Positions 35,540 through 45,269 are shown, numbered from the stretch's first letter. The stretch is 64,000 bases of DNA from Halomonas heilongjiangensis (GCF_002879645.1 NZ_PNRE01000047.1:43623-107622), one strand, 5' to 3'. Program-made: numbers and translations. Notes: generated by a model not told the origin, from the sequence alone.

Positions 35540-37309
35540 TCAGAAGGGCCAGATCAGCGGAATGAGGGTCAACGCCACTGCCCCGGTGAGCAGGTTGAGC
35601 GGCCCGCCGAGGCGCAGGAAGTCGCTGAAATGGTAGCCTCCCGGGCCGTGGACCATCAGGTTGGTCTGGTAGCCGATCGGCGTGAGGAAGCTCGCCGAGG
35701 CGGCGAACATCACCGCCACCACGAAGGGCATGGGATCGACCCCCAGGCTGTCGGCGCTGGCCATGACGATGGGGAAGGTGATCACCGCGGCCGCATTGTT
35801 GGTGACCAGGGCCGTGAGCAGGGCCACCAGCACATAGACCGCCACCAACAGCGTCCACGGGTTGCCGTCGGCCAGGTCGAGGACGGCGCCGGCCAGGACG
35901 ACCGCCGCCCCGGAGGCCTCGAGCGCGGCACCGAGCCCGAAGGAGGCGGCGATGGTCAGCAACACCTGGGCGTCGAGGCCACGCTTGGCCGCCCCCACCG
36001 AGCAGCAGCCGGTCAGTAGCGCCAGGGCCGCCCCCAGCATCGCGGCATTCATCATGCTCATCACCCCCAGGGTGGCCAGCAGCACCACGCCACCGAGGAT
36101 GCTCCAGGCCAGCCAGGCCTTCTCGTGCACCGGACGCGCCGCCCCATTGACCTGGCTGATCAGCAGGAAGTCCCGCGACTGGCGATGCCGCTCGATGAAC
36201 GGTGGCCGAGCCTCCAGCAACAGCACGTCGGCGGGCTGCAGGCGGACCTGGCCGAGGTTGCCGGCGACCCGCTCGCCGCCACGACACACCGCCAGCACGG
36301 CGGCGCCATAGAGGGTGCGGAAATGGCCGTCCCGGATGCGCTGGCCGACGAACTGGCACTGGTTGGAGACCACCGCCTCGACCAGGCGGCGCTCCTTGAA
36401 GTCCTTCTCCAGGCTGGATTCGCCCTGGCGCGTGGGCACCAGGCCGCGCACCTGCTGCAGTTCCACCGCGCCCTCGCTGGTGCCGGCGAAGACCAGCCGG
36501 TCGCCGCCCTTGAGACGCTCACCGGGGCCCACCACGCTGACCACGTTGCCATCGCGCTCGATCTCCACCAGGAACAGCTCCTGCAGGTGGCGCAGGCCGG
36601 CCTCCTCCACCGTGCGATCGACCAGCGGACCGGAGGCATCGACCTCCATCTCGATGGTGAACTCGCGGGGGTTCTCGAAGACCGCCTCGGCCCCTCGCCG
36701 TGCCGGCAGCAGCCGTGGCCCCACCAGGATCAGGTAGGCCAGGCCGACCACGGCCACCGGTATGCCCACCCAGGCGATGTCGAACAGCCCCATGGCCAGC
36801 GAGGGGTCACGATCGATCAGCAGGCCATGCACCACCAGATTGGTGCTGGTGCCGAACAGGGTGATGGTACCGCCGAGGATCGAGGCGAAACTGAGCGGCA
36901 TCAGCAGCCGATGCGCCGGCACGCCCACCCGGCGGCTCCAGCTCAGCACCGCCGGGATGTAGGTGGCAACCACCGGCGTGTTGTTGAGGAAACCGCTCAG
37001 CGAGGCCACCGGCAGCAGCAGGCGAGCCAGCACCTTGCCCTCGCCCCGGGGCCGCCCCAGCACATGGCGGATGATCAGATCGATGCCACCGGTCTCGCGG
37101 ATGCTGGTGACCAGCACGTACATGAAGGCCACGGTGAACAGGCCACTGCTGGAGAAGCCGCCGAGCGCCTGTTCGGCGTCGATCACGCCCAGGGTCAACA
37201 GCAGGATCACCGCCCCGAGCAGGACGATATCGGGACCGAGACGAGAGAAGGCCATCAGCGGGAAGACGCCGATGACGACGACGAGGGAAATCCAGGCATC
37301 CAGCGGCAT
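35540..37309 (-). CDS. SLC13/DASS family permease with TrkA-C (RCK_C) domains
   Basis: A 589-residue membrane protein. The two transmembrane halves are separated by a soluble region (about 200-370) containing two RCK_C-like segments (EFTIEMEVDASGPLVDRTVE; GERLKGGDRLVFAGTSEGAV). Family signatures are SGFLNNTPVVATYIPAVLSW and LVTNNAAAVITFPIVMASAD. Such proteins are annotated as sodium-coupled anion transporters for sulfate, dicarboxylates or selenate. The first codons are uncertain because no strong ribosome site is seen; MPLDAWISL was used. Confidence 0.9.
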   Translation of the reverse strand: MPLDAWISLVVVIGVFPLMAFSRLGPDIVLLGAVILLLTLGVIDAEQALGGFSSSGLFTVAFMYVLVTSIRETGGIDLIIRHVLGRPRGEGKVLARLLLPVASLSGFLNNTPVVATYIPAVLSWSRRVGVPAHRLLMPLSFASILGGTITLFGTSTNLVVHGLLIDRDPSLAMGLFDIAWVGIPVAVVGLAYLILVGPRLLPARRGAEAVFENPREFTIEMEVDASGPLVDRTVEEAGLRHLQELFLVEIERDGNVVSVVGPGERLKGGDRLVFAGTSEGAVELQQVRGLVPTRQGESSLEKDFKERRLVEAVVSNQCQFVGQRIRDGHFRTLYGAAVLAVCRGGERVAGNLGQVRLQPADVLLLEARPPFIERHRQSRDFLLISQVNGAARPVHEKAWLAWSILGGVVLLATLGVMSMMNAAMLGAALALLTGCCSVGAAKRGLDAQVLLTIAASFGLGAALEASGAAVVLAGAVLDLADGNPWTLLVAVYVLVALLTALVTNNAAAVITFPIVMASADSLGVDPMPFVVAVMFAASASFLTPIGYQTNLMVHGPGGYHFSDFLRLGGPLNLLTGAVALTLIPLIWPF

Positions 37310-37432
37310 GGGGCATCCGATCACTCAGGAGGACAACCGGCCTATTGTGAACGCCATCGCATATTCTAAAAAGTTATTTTTAGAAATTCATCTATTCGAT
37401 AAATGAATAATAAAATCGGACCTTCACACAGC

Positions 37433-37457
37433 AAAAAGGCCCGCTTGCGCGGGCCTT
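37433..37457 (-). terminator. Rho-independent terminator of the cold-shock gene
   Basis: On the minus strand GGCCCGC and its complement form a seven-base stem with a GCAA loop (37438-37455), extended by AA/TT and followed by TTTTTGC. It lies about 45 bases after the cold-shock gene. Confidence 0.9.
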
Positions 37458-37499
37458 CTTCTACTGCCGTGAGGCAGTCACATCAAGATCGAATGGCGA

Positions 37500-37706
37500 T
37501 TAGCCGATGACCTGGATGTTGGAAGCCTGGAGGCCTTTCTTGCCCTGGGTGACGTCGAAGGAGACCTTCTGACCGTCCTGCAGGGACTTGAAGCCTTCAG
37601 CCTTGATCTCGGAGAAGTGAGCGAACAGGTCGTCACCGTTGTCGTCCGGAGAGATGAAGCCGAAGCCTTTGGTGTCGTTGAACCACTTGACGGTACCGGT
37701 AGCCAT
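37500..37706 (-). CDS. Cold-shock domain protein (CspA family)
   Basis: A 68-residue single CSD protein with RNP1 KGFGFISP and RNP2 DLFAHFSEI intact. These small OB-fold proteins bind single-stranded RNA and melt secondary structure. It is monocistronic with its own terminator. A leader without other genes precedes it, as in cold-inducible csp genes. Confidence 0.96.
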   Translation of the reverse strand: MATGTVKWFNDTKGFGFISPDDNGDDLFAHFSEIKAEGFKSLQDGQKVSFDVTQGKKGLQASNIQVIG

Positions 37707-37907
37707 TATCGAATTCCTCGAATAGCGTTTGATTTGCCGGGAAATACCCGAGTTGCAGTGGGTAGAACAAGAAACTTTTCACCGGGAAATCGACGCCATG
37801 GGCTGCTCGATGACCACCTGCGATGTTCGACTTGCTAACCAACTGCACGCAGCATGCCCCCTTGCCGGGCGCACGTCAAACCTTATTTGCACCGCATGAC
37901 AAGAAAG

Positions 37908-39560
37908 TTACGCGCCGGCAAGGATCCAGCCCGCCGCCTTCTCGGCGATCATCAGGGTCGGCGAATTGGTGTTGCCGCTGGTGATGGTCGGCATGACGCC
38001 GGCATCGACCACCCGCAGGCCCTGTACGCCGCGCACCCGCAGGTGCGAGTCGACCACCGCCCGGGGATCGTCGTCACGGCCCATCCTCGTGGTCCCCACC
38101 GGATGGAAGATGGTGGTGCCGATATCGCCGGCGAGCCGCGCCAGGTCGTCGTCGCTCTGGTACTGCACCCCGGGCTTGACCTCCACCGGCTCGTATCTCG
38201 CGAACGCCGGCTGCTCGGCGATGCGCCGTGTCACCCGCAGCGAGTCCGCCGCCACCTGGCGATCCTCCGGTGTGCTCAGGTAGTGGGGCGCGATCGCCGG
38301 CGCCTGGTGCGGGTCGCGACTGCGGATGCGCACGGTGCCGCGGCTGGTCGGGTTGAGGTTGCAGACGCTGGCGGTGATCGCCGGGAAGTCGTGCAGCGGC
38401 TGGCCGAAGGCCTCCAGGCTCAGCGGCTGGACGTGGTACTCGAGATTGGGGTGCTCGTACTCGCTGGAGCTGCGGGTAAAGGCCCCGAGCTGGGAGGGCG
38501 CCATGCTCATGGGGCCGGTGCGGCGCAGCACATACTCCAGCCCGATGCGCGCCTTGCCCAGCCATGACGCGGCCAGGGTGTTGAGGGTCCTGGCCCCGGT
38601 GAGGCGATAGACAGAGCGGATCTGCAGGTGGTCCTGCAGGTTCTCGCCGACCCCGGGCAGCTCGCACACCACGGGGATGCCGTGCTCGGTGAGCAGGTCG
38701 ACGGGGCCGATGCCGGAAAGTTGCAGCAGTTGCGGCGAGCCGATGGCCCCGGCGGAGAGGATCACCTCGCCACGCACCTTCACGCCGTGGACCCGGCCGC
38801 CACGCTCGACCTCCACGCCGCTGGCCCGCGGCCGGCCGCCCTCCCCCTCCTCGAACAGCAGCCGCCGCACCTGGGTCGAGTGCCAGAGCACGAAGTTGCT
38901 GCGCTTCACGCAAACCGGGCGCAGGAAGGCCTTGGCGGTGTTCCAGCGCCAGCCCGCACGCTGGTTGACCTCGAAGTAGTCGACACCCTCGTTGCAACCG
39001 CGGTTGAAGTCGCGGGTGCGGGGAATGCCGGCCTGGACCGCCGCCTCGGCGAAGGCGTCCAGCACCTGCCACCTCAGGCGCTGCCGCTCCACCCGCCACT
39101 CGCCGCCGTGGCCATGGAAGCGCCGGTGCTCGCCGTCGGCGTCGGCGTTCCCATCCAGGCGATAGTGGTTCTCGTGCCTGATGAAGTCCGGCAGGCAGTT
39201 CTCCCAGCGCCAGGCCGCGTCACCGGTCGCCTCGGCCCAGCCGTCGTAGTCCCTGGCCTGCCCACGCATGTAGATCATGCCGTTGATGCTCGAGCAGCCG
39301 CCCAGGGTCTTGCCCCGCGGGTAGATCAGCGAGCGACCGTTGAGGCCGGCATCCGGCTCGGTGCGAAAGCACCAGTCGGTACGCGGGTTGTTGATGCAGT
39401 AGAGGTACCCCACCGGGATATGTACCCAGTGGTAGTTGTCGCGCCCTCCCGCCTCGATGAGCAGCACCCGGTTGGCGGGGTCGGCGCTCAGGCGGTTGGC
39501 CAGCAGGCAGCCGGCGGTGCCGGCGCCCACCACGATATAGTCGAATTCCTGCTCGGCCAT
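37908..39560 (-). CDS. GMC family FAD-dependent alcohol oxidoreductase (choline dehydrogenase-like)
   Basis: A 550-residue flavoprotein. The FAD motif FDYIVVGAGTAGCLLANRLS is at the N terminus, the GMC signature RGKTLGGCSSINGMIYMRGQ follows, and the probable catalytic histidine lies in TTIFHPVGTTRMG. It is the last gene of an ABC-importer operon, so it probably oxidises the imported alcohol or amino-alcohol. Choline itself is possible, but no betaine-aldehyde dehydrogenase or BetI gene is beside it, so the substrate stays open. Confidence 0.9.
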   Translation of the reverse strand: MAEQEFDYIVVGAGTAGCLLANRLSADPANRVLLIEAGGRDNYHWVHIPVGYLYCINNPRTDWCFRTEPDAGLNGRSLIYPRGKTLGGCSSINGMIYMRGQARDYDGWAEATGDAAWRWENCLPDFIRHENHYRLDGNADADGEHRRFHGHGGEWRVERQRLRWQVLDAFAEAAVQAGIPRTRDFNRGCNEGVDYFEVNQRAGWRWNTAKAFLRPVCVKRSNFVLWHSTQVRRLLFEEGEGGRPRASGVEVERGGRVHGVKVRGEVILSAGAIGSPQLLQLSGIGPVDLLTEHGIPVVCELPGVGENLQDHLQIRSVYRLTGARTLNTLAASWLGKARIGLEYVLRRTGPMSMAPSQLGAFTRSSSEYEHPNLEYHVQPLSLEAFGQPLHDFPAITASVCNLNPTSRGTVRIRSRDPHQAPAIAPHYLSTPEDRQVAADSLRVTRRIAEQPAFARYEPVEVKPGVQYQSDDDLARLAGDIGTTIFHPVGTTRMGRDDDPRAVVDSHLRVRGVQGLRVVDAGVMPTITSGNTNSPTLMIAEKAAGWILAGA

Positions 39561-39627
39561 GACGTGCTCTCTCTCGATGGCCCGGGTTCGGCGTGCCGGG
39601 CCATCGCCTCGTTGTGGTGGATGGCGA

Positions 39628-40470
39628 CTATACGCCCTTCACGGCACCGGCTGCCTCACGCCGCCGCTTCACCTCGTAGGCAACGGCCAGCACCACGGTG
39701 AACAGGATCAGGATCAGCCCCAGGGCATTGACCGCCGGGGTCAGGCCGGTGCGCACCTTGGAGGCGATATAGACCGTCAGGGTCGTGTCATAGCCGACCA
39801 CGAACAGCGTGGTGTTGTAGTTCTCGAAGGACTGCAGGAAGGCGATCACCGCCGCCGAATAGATCGCCGGCTTCAGGTAGGGCAGCAGGATGCGGCGGAA
39901 CATCTGCCACTGGCTGGCGCCGAGATCGAGGGCGGCGCGCTCCATGGTGCGGTCGAAGCGCTGCAGCCGGGCGGTGACCATCAGCATCACGTAGGCGGCG
40001 ATGAAGGTGGCCTGGCCCAGTACGGTGAGGAAGATGCCGCCACTGACGCCGAACTGGCGCCAGAAGATCAGCGTCGAGATGCCGATGATCACCCCGGGGG
40101 TGAGCAGCGGCGAGAGGATCAACGCGTAGAGGAAGGGCTTGGCGCGGCTCGAGACGGTGTTGAGGAACAGCGCCGTGGCGATGCCGATGGGCACCGCCAC
40201 CACCAGCACCCCGACGGCGACGATCAGGCTGTTGGTCAGCGCCTGCCACATGCCGCCGTCGGCGGCGAGCTCGCCGAACCAGCGCAGGGTGGTGCCGTCC
40301 CAGGGGGTCACGGTGGGAAAGCGGCTGTCGTTGAAGGTGGCTGCGCCCATCACCAGCAGTGGCAGGAACAGATAGGCGAAGAACACCACCACGTAGAAGC
40401 GCAGCCCGAAGGCCAGCAGTCGCTGAGAGCTCATCCTGCCCGTCCCTGACGCCTTTGCCACGCTGCTCAT
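39628..40470 (-). CDS. ABC transporter permease (PotC-like)
   Basis: A 280-residue inner-membrane permease with the binding-protein-dependent transport signature in TMERAALDLGASQWQMFRRI, the EAA loop that contacts the ATPase. It belongs to the PotC-type permeases for polyamine-like or other small organic cations. Its ATG lies inside the first unit of a 17-bp tandem repeat. A second methionine 12 codons on (MSSQRLLAF) is directly before the first membrane segment and may be the ancestral start. Confidence 0.9.
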   Translation of the reverse strand: MSSVAKASGTGRMSSQRLLAFGLRFYVVVFFAYLFLPLLVMGAATFNDSRFPTVTPWDGTTLRWFGELAADGGMWQALTNSLIVAVGVLVVAVPIGIATALFLNTVSSRAKPFLYALILSPLLTPGVIIGISTLIFWRQFGVSGGIFLTVLGQATFIAAYVMLMVTARLQRFDRTMERAALDLGASQWQMFRRILLPYLKPAIYSAAVIAFLQSFENYNTTLFVVGYDTTLTVYIASKVRTGLTPAVNALGLILILFTVVLAVAYEVKRRREAAGAVKGV

Positions 40471-40540
40471 TTGGCCCGGTTCCTCATTTGGCCCAGCTCC
40501 TCATTTGGCCCAGCTCCTCATTTGGCCCAGCTCCTCATTT
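40467..40540. repeat. 17-bp tandem repeats spanning the permease-permease junction
   Basis: On the plus strand TCATTTGGCCCAGCTCC is repeated perfectly at 40484, 40501 and 40518, with a degenerate copy at 40467 and the beginning of another at 40535. On the coding strand every unit contains a TGA/ATG overlap and GGAG. The stop of the upstream permease gene is in one end copy and the start of the downstream permease gene is in the other. Confidence 0.92.
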
Positions 40541-41422
40541 GGCAATGTCCCCCAGCCCCACCTTGAAGACCCTCATCACCAGCGACATGAAGCCGATGCA
40601 CAGCACCAGCAGCAGGAAGGCGTAGGCCGCGCCCTGGTTCCAGTTGCCGCCCTCGAAGAACCAGTTATAGATGATCTGGGTGAACCAGCGGCTGCCCGGC
40701 GAGCCGAGCAGCGCCGGCACCGCGTAGCTGCCGGCCGCCAGCATGAAGGTCATGATGCAGCCGGTGGCGATGCCCGGCTTGGCATGGGGAATGACGATGC
40801 GCCGATGGGTGCGCACCGTGCCCGCCCCCAGGTCCCGCGCCGCTCGCACCTGGTTGTCGTCGAGGCTCTCGATGGCGTTGTAGACCGGGAAGACCATGAA
40901 CAGGATGTAGGCATAGACCATGCCCACCATCACCCCGCCGTTGCCGCTGAGGAAGCGGATCGGCCGATCGATCAGCCCCAGCATCATCAGCACCTCGTTG
41001 AGCGGGCCGCGGAACGCCAGGATGATGAACCAGGAGTAGGTGCGCAGGATCTCGTTGATCCAGAAGGGCACGATCAGCAGCAGGATGCACAGCGCCGCCT
41101 GCCGCGGCGTGGCCACCTTGGCCAGGTACCAGGCCAGCGGGTAACTCACCGCCAGGGTCAGCAGGGTCACCAGCACGCTCGACCACAGGGTCTTGAAGAA
41201 GATCGCCCGGTGGATGTCGTTGTTGAACAGGGTGATGTAGTTGGCCAGCGTCCAGCCGTCCTCGGGCCCGCCCACCTGGGCCGGCAACAGGTTGGGCCGC
41301 AGCGAGTAGTCGATCATCTGCAACTGCGGCAGGGTGACCATCACGATCAGCCAGATGCCGAGCAGGGTCAGGATGGCCGCCGCCAGCGGGCCGCCGAAAC
41401 GCGCCCTAAGCTGACGGAACAT
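40535..41422 (-). CDS. ABC transporter permease (PotB-like)
   Basis: A 295-residue permease beginning MFRQLRARFGGPLAA, with a good GGAGGAG site upstream. The EAA loop is VRAARDLGAGTVRTHRRIVI. Together with the PotC-like subunit it forms the membrane channel of a PotABCD-type importer. It starts 17 bases inside the end of the ATPase gene, and its stop codon is part of the tandem repeat. Confidence 0.9.
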   Translation of the reverse strand: MFRQLRARFGGPLAAAILTLLGIWLIVMVTLPQLQMIDYSLRPNLLPAQVGGPEDGWTLANYITLFNNDIHRAIFFKTLWSSVLVTLLTLAVSYPLAWYLAKVATPRQAALCILLLIVPFWINEILRTYSWFIILAFRGPLNEVLMMLGLIDRPIRFLSGNGGVMVGMVYAYILFMVFPVYNAIESLDDNQVRAARDLGAGTVRTHRRIVIPHAKPGIATGCIMTFMLAAGSYAVPALLGSPGSRWFTQIIYNWFFEGGNWNQGAAYAFLLLVLCIGFMSLVMRVFKVGLGDIAK

Positions 41423-42596
41423 GGGCTCCTCCTGCTGGCGTGGCACCGCGATCCGTCTCCACCACCTCACCGGTGGCCTCGTCGACCACCGGGCTGCCGT
41501 CATCGGGCAGCACCACCGCATCGGCCGGATCATAGCCGAAGGCCATCCGCCGGCCGACGGCGAGCGAGTCCGCCGACCGCCGCGAGACCTCATGGCCGAG
41601 CTGTACCCGCAGCTTCTCGCCGGAGGCGAGCAGTCGTGTCTCCAGCATCACCCAGGCCCCCTCGAAATGCACCGCCTCGATCTCGGCCTCGAAGCGCGGG
41701 ACGCCGCTGGCATCGTTGACCGGCCGCAGATGCTCAGGCCGCACGTAGAGCGCGACTCGCTCGCCATTTCCCAGTCGCGCGCCCTCCCCGGCATAGCCGC
41801 TCAGTTCGCCCAGCGCCCCGCCGTCGAGGCGCACCCGCTGGCGCTGTCCCTCGACATCGATCACCCGGGCCTCGAGGCGATTGTTCTCGCCGACGAAGGC
41901 GGCGACGAAGCCGGTCGCCGGGGCACGGTAGAGGGTCATGGGGTCGGCGACCTGCTGGATCCGCCCCGCCGACATCACCGCCACCCGATCGGACATGGTC
42001 AGCGCCTCGCCCTGGTCGTGGGTGATATAGATAAAGGTGATACCGGTCTTGCGCTGGATCGCCTTGAGCTCGGCGCGCATGTGCTGACGCAGCTTGAGGT
42101 CCAGCGCCGAGAGCGGCTCGTCGAGCAGCAGCACCCGCGGTTCCACCGCCAGCGCCCGGGCGATGGCCACCCGCTGCTTCTGGCCGCCGGAGAGCTCGGT
42201 GACCCGCTTGGGGCCGCTACCCTCCAGGGCCACCAGCGCCAGCAGCCGCTCCGACACCTCGCGGCGCTGCTGCCTGCCGACCCCGCGCACCTCCAGGCCG
42301 AACTCGATGTTCTCGAACACCGTCATCAGCGGGAAGAGCGCCAGGTTCTGGAAGATCATCGCCGTGGGCCGGCGATTCACCGGCACCCCGGCCACCGGCT
42401 CGCCACCGATGAACACCTGCCCCTCGCTGGGCACCAGGAAGCCGCTGACGATATTGAGCAGCGTGGTCTTGCCGCAGCCCGAGGGGCCGAGGAAGCTGAA
42501 GAACTCCCCCGACCCGATCTCGAGCGACGTCCTCTCGATGGCGGTGAAGTCGCCGAAGCGCATCACCACCTCCTCCAGCCGGACGCTTCCGTCCAT
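41406..42596 (-). CDS. ABC transporter ATP-binding protein (PotA-like)
   Basis: A 396-residue ATPase with Walker A FLGPSGCGKTTLLN, signature motif ELSGGQKQRVAIARAL, Walker B VLLLDEPLSALDLKLR and H-loop YITHDQGEAL. A C-terminal TOBE domain (about 285-360) is present as in PotA. AGGTG lies before the ATG; a GTG two codons upstream is a weaker option. It is the second gene of the importer operon. Confidence 0.94.
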   Translation of the reverse strand: MDGSVRLEEVVMRFGDFTAIERTSLEIGSGEFFSFLGPSGCGKTTLLNIVSGFLVPSEGQVFIGGEPVAGVPVNRRPTAMIFQNLALFPLMTVFENIEFGLEVRGVGRQQRREVSERLLALVALEGSGPKRVTELSGGQKQRVAIARALAVEPRVLLLDEPLSALDLKLRQHMRAELKAIQRKTGITFIYITHDQGEALTMSDRVAVMSAGRIQQVADPMTLYRAPATGFVAAFVGENNRLEARVIDVEGQRQRVRLDGGALGELSGYAGEGARLGNGERVALYVRPEHLRPVNDASGVPRFEAEIEAVHFEGAWVMLETRLLASGEKLRVQLGHEVSRRSADSLAVGRRMAFGYDPADAVVLPDDGSPVVDEATGEVVETDRGATPAGGAHVPSA

Positions 42597-42621
42597 GGTC
42601 ACCTCGCTGTCGATGCCCGCA

Positions 42622-43737
42622 TCAGGCGGAGAGATAGCGGTCCTGATACTCGTTGCGAAGCGCCACGTACCAGGGCTCCTGGATCGGCCACCACCAGAGG
42701 TTGGCCAGATCCTCCTCGGTGTAGGAGTCGGTGAAGAACTGGCGGGTCGCCTCGGGCAGCAGTTCGGTGGCGCCCTTCGAGGTAGAGTTGTAGCCGGTGG
42801 CCTCGACGAACATGGCGCCGGCCTCCGGGGTGTAGTACCAGTTGATCAGCTCGTAGACGGCATCGGGATTCTGGGCGTTCTTGGGAATCACGAAGCCCTC
42901 CATCCACGCCAGGGCCCCCTCCTTCGGCGCCCCGTAGGCGATGTCCTCGCCCTCCTGTTGCAGGCGGAAGGCGGTGGAGTCCCAGGTCTGGCCGATGATG
43001 GCGCCGTTGGTACGGAAGGCCGCCTGGGCCTCGTTCTCGGTGTCCCAGAACTGCACCAGCATCTGCTTGTGCTTGACCGCCTCCTCGAGGATGACATCGA
43101 AGTTGGCGCGCATCGCCTCTTCGCTCTTGTAGGAGTCGAGCAACGGGAACGGCAGCCGTCCCTCGCGCTCCAGCCACAGGCCGATGCCCACCAGCGCCGA
43201 GTGGCCGCGCACCGTCACGCCCTGGCCGTGCTCGGGGTTCCACAGGTCGGCATAGCTGAGGTCGGCGCGGTCGACCTGGGCATCGCGACGGTGCCAGGTG
43301 ATCGCCTCGGTGCCCCAGTCGCTGGGGGCGAAGTAGCGCTTGCCGTCGACCACGCCGCCGACCTCGGAGCCCTCGATGGCACTGTCGAGCGCGCCGCTCC
43401 AGTTGATGCGGGACTCGTCGAGCGGCTGGACGAGGTCATAGTCGAGATACCCCGGCACCCTGTCCACGGTGGGCATGATGACGTCGAAGCCGCTACCGTC
43501 GGCGGCGCGCAGCGAATTCATCAGCTCGTCGTTGGTGCCATAAGGGGTGAAGGTGGCGCGGATGCCGGTCTTCTCGGTGAAGTCGGCCAGCATGGCGTCG
43601 GAGAAGTAGCCCGCCCAGGCATAGATGCGCAGGGTCTGCTCCTGGGCCAGCACCTTGTTGATATAGAAGGACGGCACGGTGGCGGCGGCGCCGGCGGCCA
43701 GGGTGCCCTGCAGGAAACGGCGACGTGTGAACGACAT
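42622..43737 (-). CDS. Extracellular solute-binding protein (PotD-like), Tat-exported
   Basis: A 371-residue binding protein. The N terminus MSFTRRRFLQGTLAAGAAA is a twin-arginine signal (RRRFLQ) with cleavage near VLAQ. The mature chain begins EQTLRIYAWAGYFSD, as in spermidine/putrescine-type binding proteins. Tat export suggests folding before export. It is the first gene of a five-gene operon (binding protein, ATPase, two permeases, GMC oxidoreductase) and determines substrate specificity. Polyamine versus another cationic alcohol cannot be settled by reading. Confidence 0.92.
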   Translation of the reverse strand: MSFTRRRFLQGTLAAGAAATVPSFYINKVLAQEQTLRIYAWAGYFSDAMLADFTEKTGIRATFTPYGTNDELMNSLRAADGSGFDVIMPTVDRVPGYLDYDLVQPLDESRINWSGALDSAIEGSEVGGVVDGKRYFAPSDWGTEAITWHRRDAQVDRADLSYADLWNPEHGQGVTVRGHSALVGIGLWLEREGRLPFPLLDSYKSEEAMRANFDVILEEAVKHKQMLVQFWDTENEAQAAFRTNGAIIGQTWDSTAFRLQQEGEDIAYGAPKEGALAWMEGFVIPKNAQNPDAVYELINWYYTPEAGAMFVEATGYNSTSKGATELLPEATRQFFTDSYTEEDLANLWWWPIQEPWYVALRNEYQDRYLSA

Positions 43738-43916
43738 GACGAGCTCTCCATGATGGGTCAGGCACAGGGTCATCGGATCGGATGCACAGGCTGATGCCAC
43801 CCGACCCTTATCTCGCGACTTCATGACGGCGGGATGAACATTGAATGGCCGTTCAATGCCGTTGAAATCAGAGTAGCACCCCGTGCCGAAAGCCCCAGTC
43901 GCCGTTTCAACGCTGC

Positions 43917-44996
43917 TCAGCTGGCGGAGATGGCCACCTTCAGCACGCCGTCGCGCTGGTGGGAAAAGAGCTCATAGGCCTCGACGATCCGCTCGAGCGG
44001 GTAGCGGTGCGTGACCATGGGGCCGAGGTCCAGGCGGCCCGACTCGATCACCTGCATCAGCCGGCGCATGCGCTCCTTGCCGCCGGGGCAGAGCGAGGTG
44101 ATGATCCGGTGGTCGCCCAGCCCGGCGCAGAAGGCATCCAGCGGGATGGTCAGGTCGCCGGAGTAGACCCCGAGGCTCGACAGGGTCCCGCCGGGCTTGA
44201 GCACCCGCAGCGCCGACTCAAAGGTCGACTGCAGCCCCAGCGCCTCGATGGAGGCGTCGACGCCGCGGCCGCCGGAGAGCCTGAGGATCTCCGCCACCAC
44301 GTCGACCTTGCGGAAGTCCAGGGTGATGTCGGCGCCCATCTGCCTGGCCATCGCGAGGCGCTCGTCGACGCCGTCGACGGCGATGATCAGCCCCGCCCCG
44401 CGCAGCCGCGCCCCGGCGGTGGCGCACAGCCCGATCGGCCCCTGGGCGAATACCGCCACGCTGTCGCCGATCCGGATGCCGGCGGACTCGGCCCCGGCGA
44501 AGCCGGTGGACATGATGTCGGGACACATCAGCACCTGCTCGTCGGTGAGGCCGTCCGGCACCGGCGAGAGGTTGGCCTGGGCGTCGGGCACCCGCAGGTA
44601 CTCCGCCTGGGCGCCGTCAATGGTGTTGCCGAATCGCCAGCCGCCCATGGGCTTGTAGCCATGGGCGTGGTGACCGCCGTCCTGGGCGCTGCAGCCGTCC
44701 TGGCAGGCGTAGGAGGTGAAGCTCGGGCAGATGGCCCCGGCGATCACCCGCTGCCCCTCGGCATAGCCCCGCACGTTGGCGCCCAGCTTCTCGATCACGC
44801 CCACCGGCTCGTGGCCGATGGTGAGCCCCTTCTCCACCGGGTACTCGCCCTTGAGGATATGCACGTCGGTGCCGCAGATGGTGGTGGTGGTCACCCGGAT
44901 CAGGGCGTCGTCGGGGCCGATCTCCGGAATCGGCTTGTCGTCGATCTCGATGCGCCCCGGCTCGACGAAGATCGCGGCTTTCATCATGGCAGGCAT
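43917..44996 (-). CDS. Medium-chain NAD(P)-dependent alcohol dehydrogenase
   Basis: A 359-residue MDR-fold enzyme. The catalytic zinc region reads TTICGTDVHILKGE and TIGHEPVGVIEKLG; the nucleotide-binding region is SVAVFAQGPIGLCATAGARL. The usual four-cysteine structural zinc lobe is replaced by CPSFTSYACQDGC followed by a histidine pair. This resembles secondary-alcohol and formaldehyde-type dehydrogenases of the MDR family. It lies upstream of the importer operon on the same strand but about 180 bases apart, so co-transcription is uncertain. Confidence 0.88.
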   Translation of the reverse strand: MPAMMKAAIFVEPGRIEIDDKPIPEIGPDDALIRVTTTTICGTDVHILKGEYPVEKGLTIGHEPVGVIEKLGANVRGYAEGQRVIAGAICPSFTSYACQDGCSAQDGGHHAHGYKPMGGWRFGNTIDGAQAEYLRVPDAQANLSPVPDGLTDEQVLMCPDIMSTGFAGAESAGIRIGDSVAVFAQGPIGLCATAGARLRGAGLIIAVDGVDERLAMARQMGADITLDFRKVDVVAEILRLSGGRGVDASIEALGLQSTFESALRVLKPGGTLSSLGVYSGDLTIPLDAFCAGLGDHRIITSLCPGGKERMRRLMQVIESGRLDLGPMVTHRYPLERIVEAYELFSHQRDGVLKVAISAS

Positions 44997-45269
44997 GGTC
45001 GTGACTCCCCTGTGGTCGGCTGGTCGTTGGTGAAGGTGAATCCGATGGCCACCACTACACTATCCACCAAGGACGGCAGACGGCACCTTGACGCAGGTCA
45101 AGATAGCCCGGACAACCGGCATGCGGTGACCGATCGTACGGCGCTCCCCCTCCAGGTAGGCGGCTTGCCGCCACCGCGCAGCCGGGGGTCGATTTCATCA
45201 CCGCCCGAACGACAGGAAGGTGCCAGACTGACGACAGACCCCAGACGAAACAACCCGAGGAGGTGACCC

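Noticed and set aside
37908..39560. Assignment of the GMC enzyme as choline dehydrogenase BetA
   Set aside because: Family features fit, but the betaine-aldehyde dehydrogenase and BetI partners expected for a bet locus are absent, so the specific name was not used.
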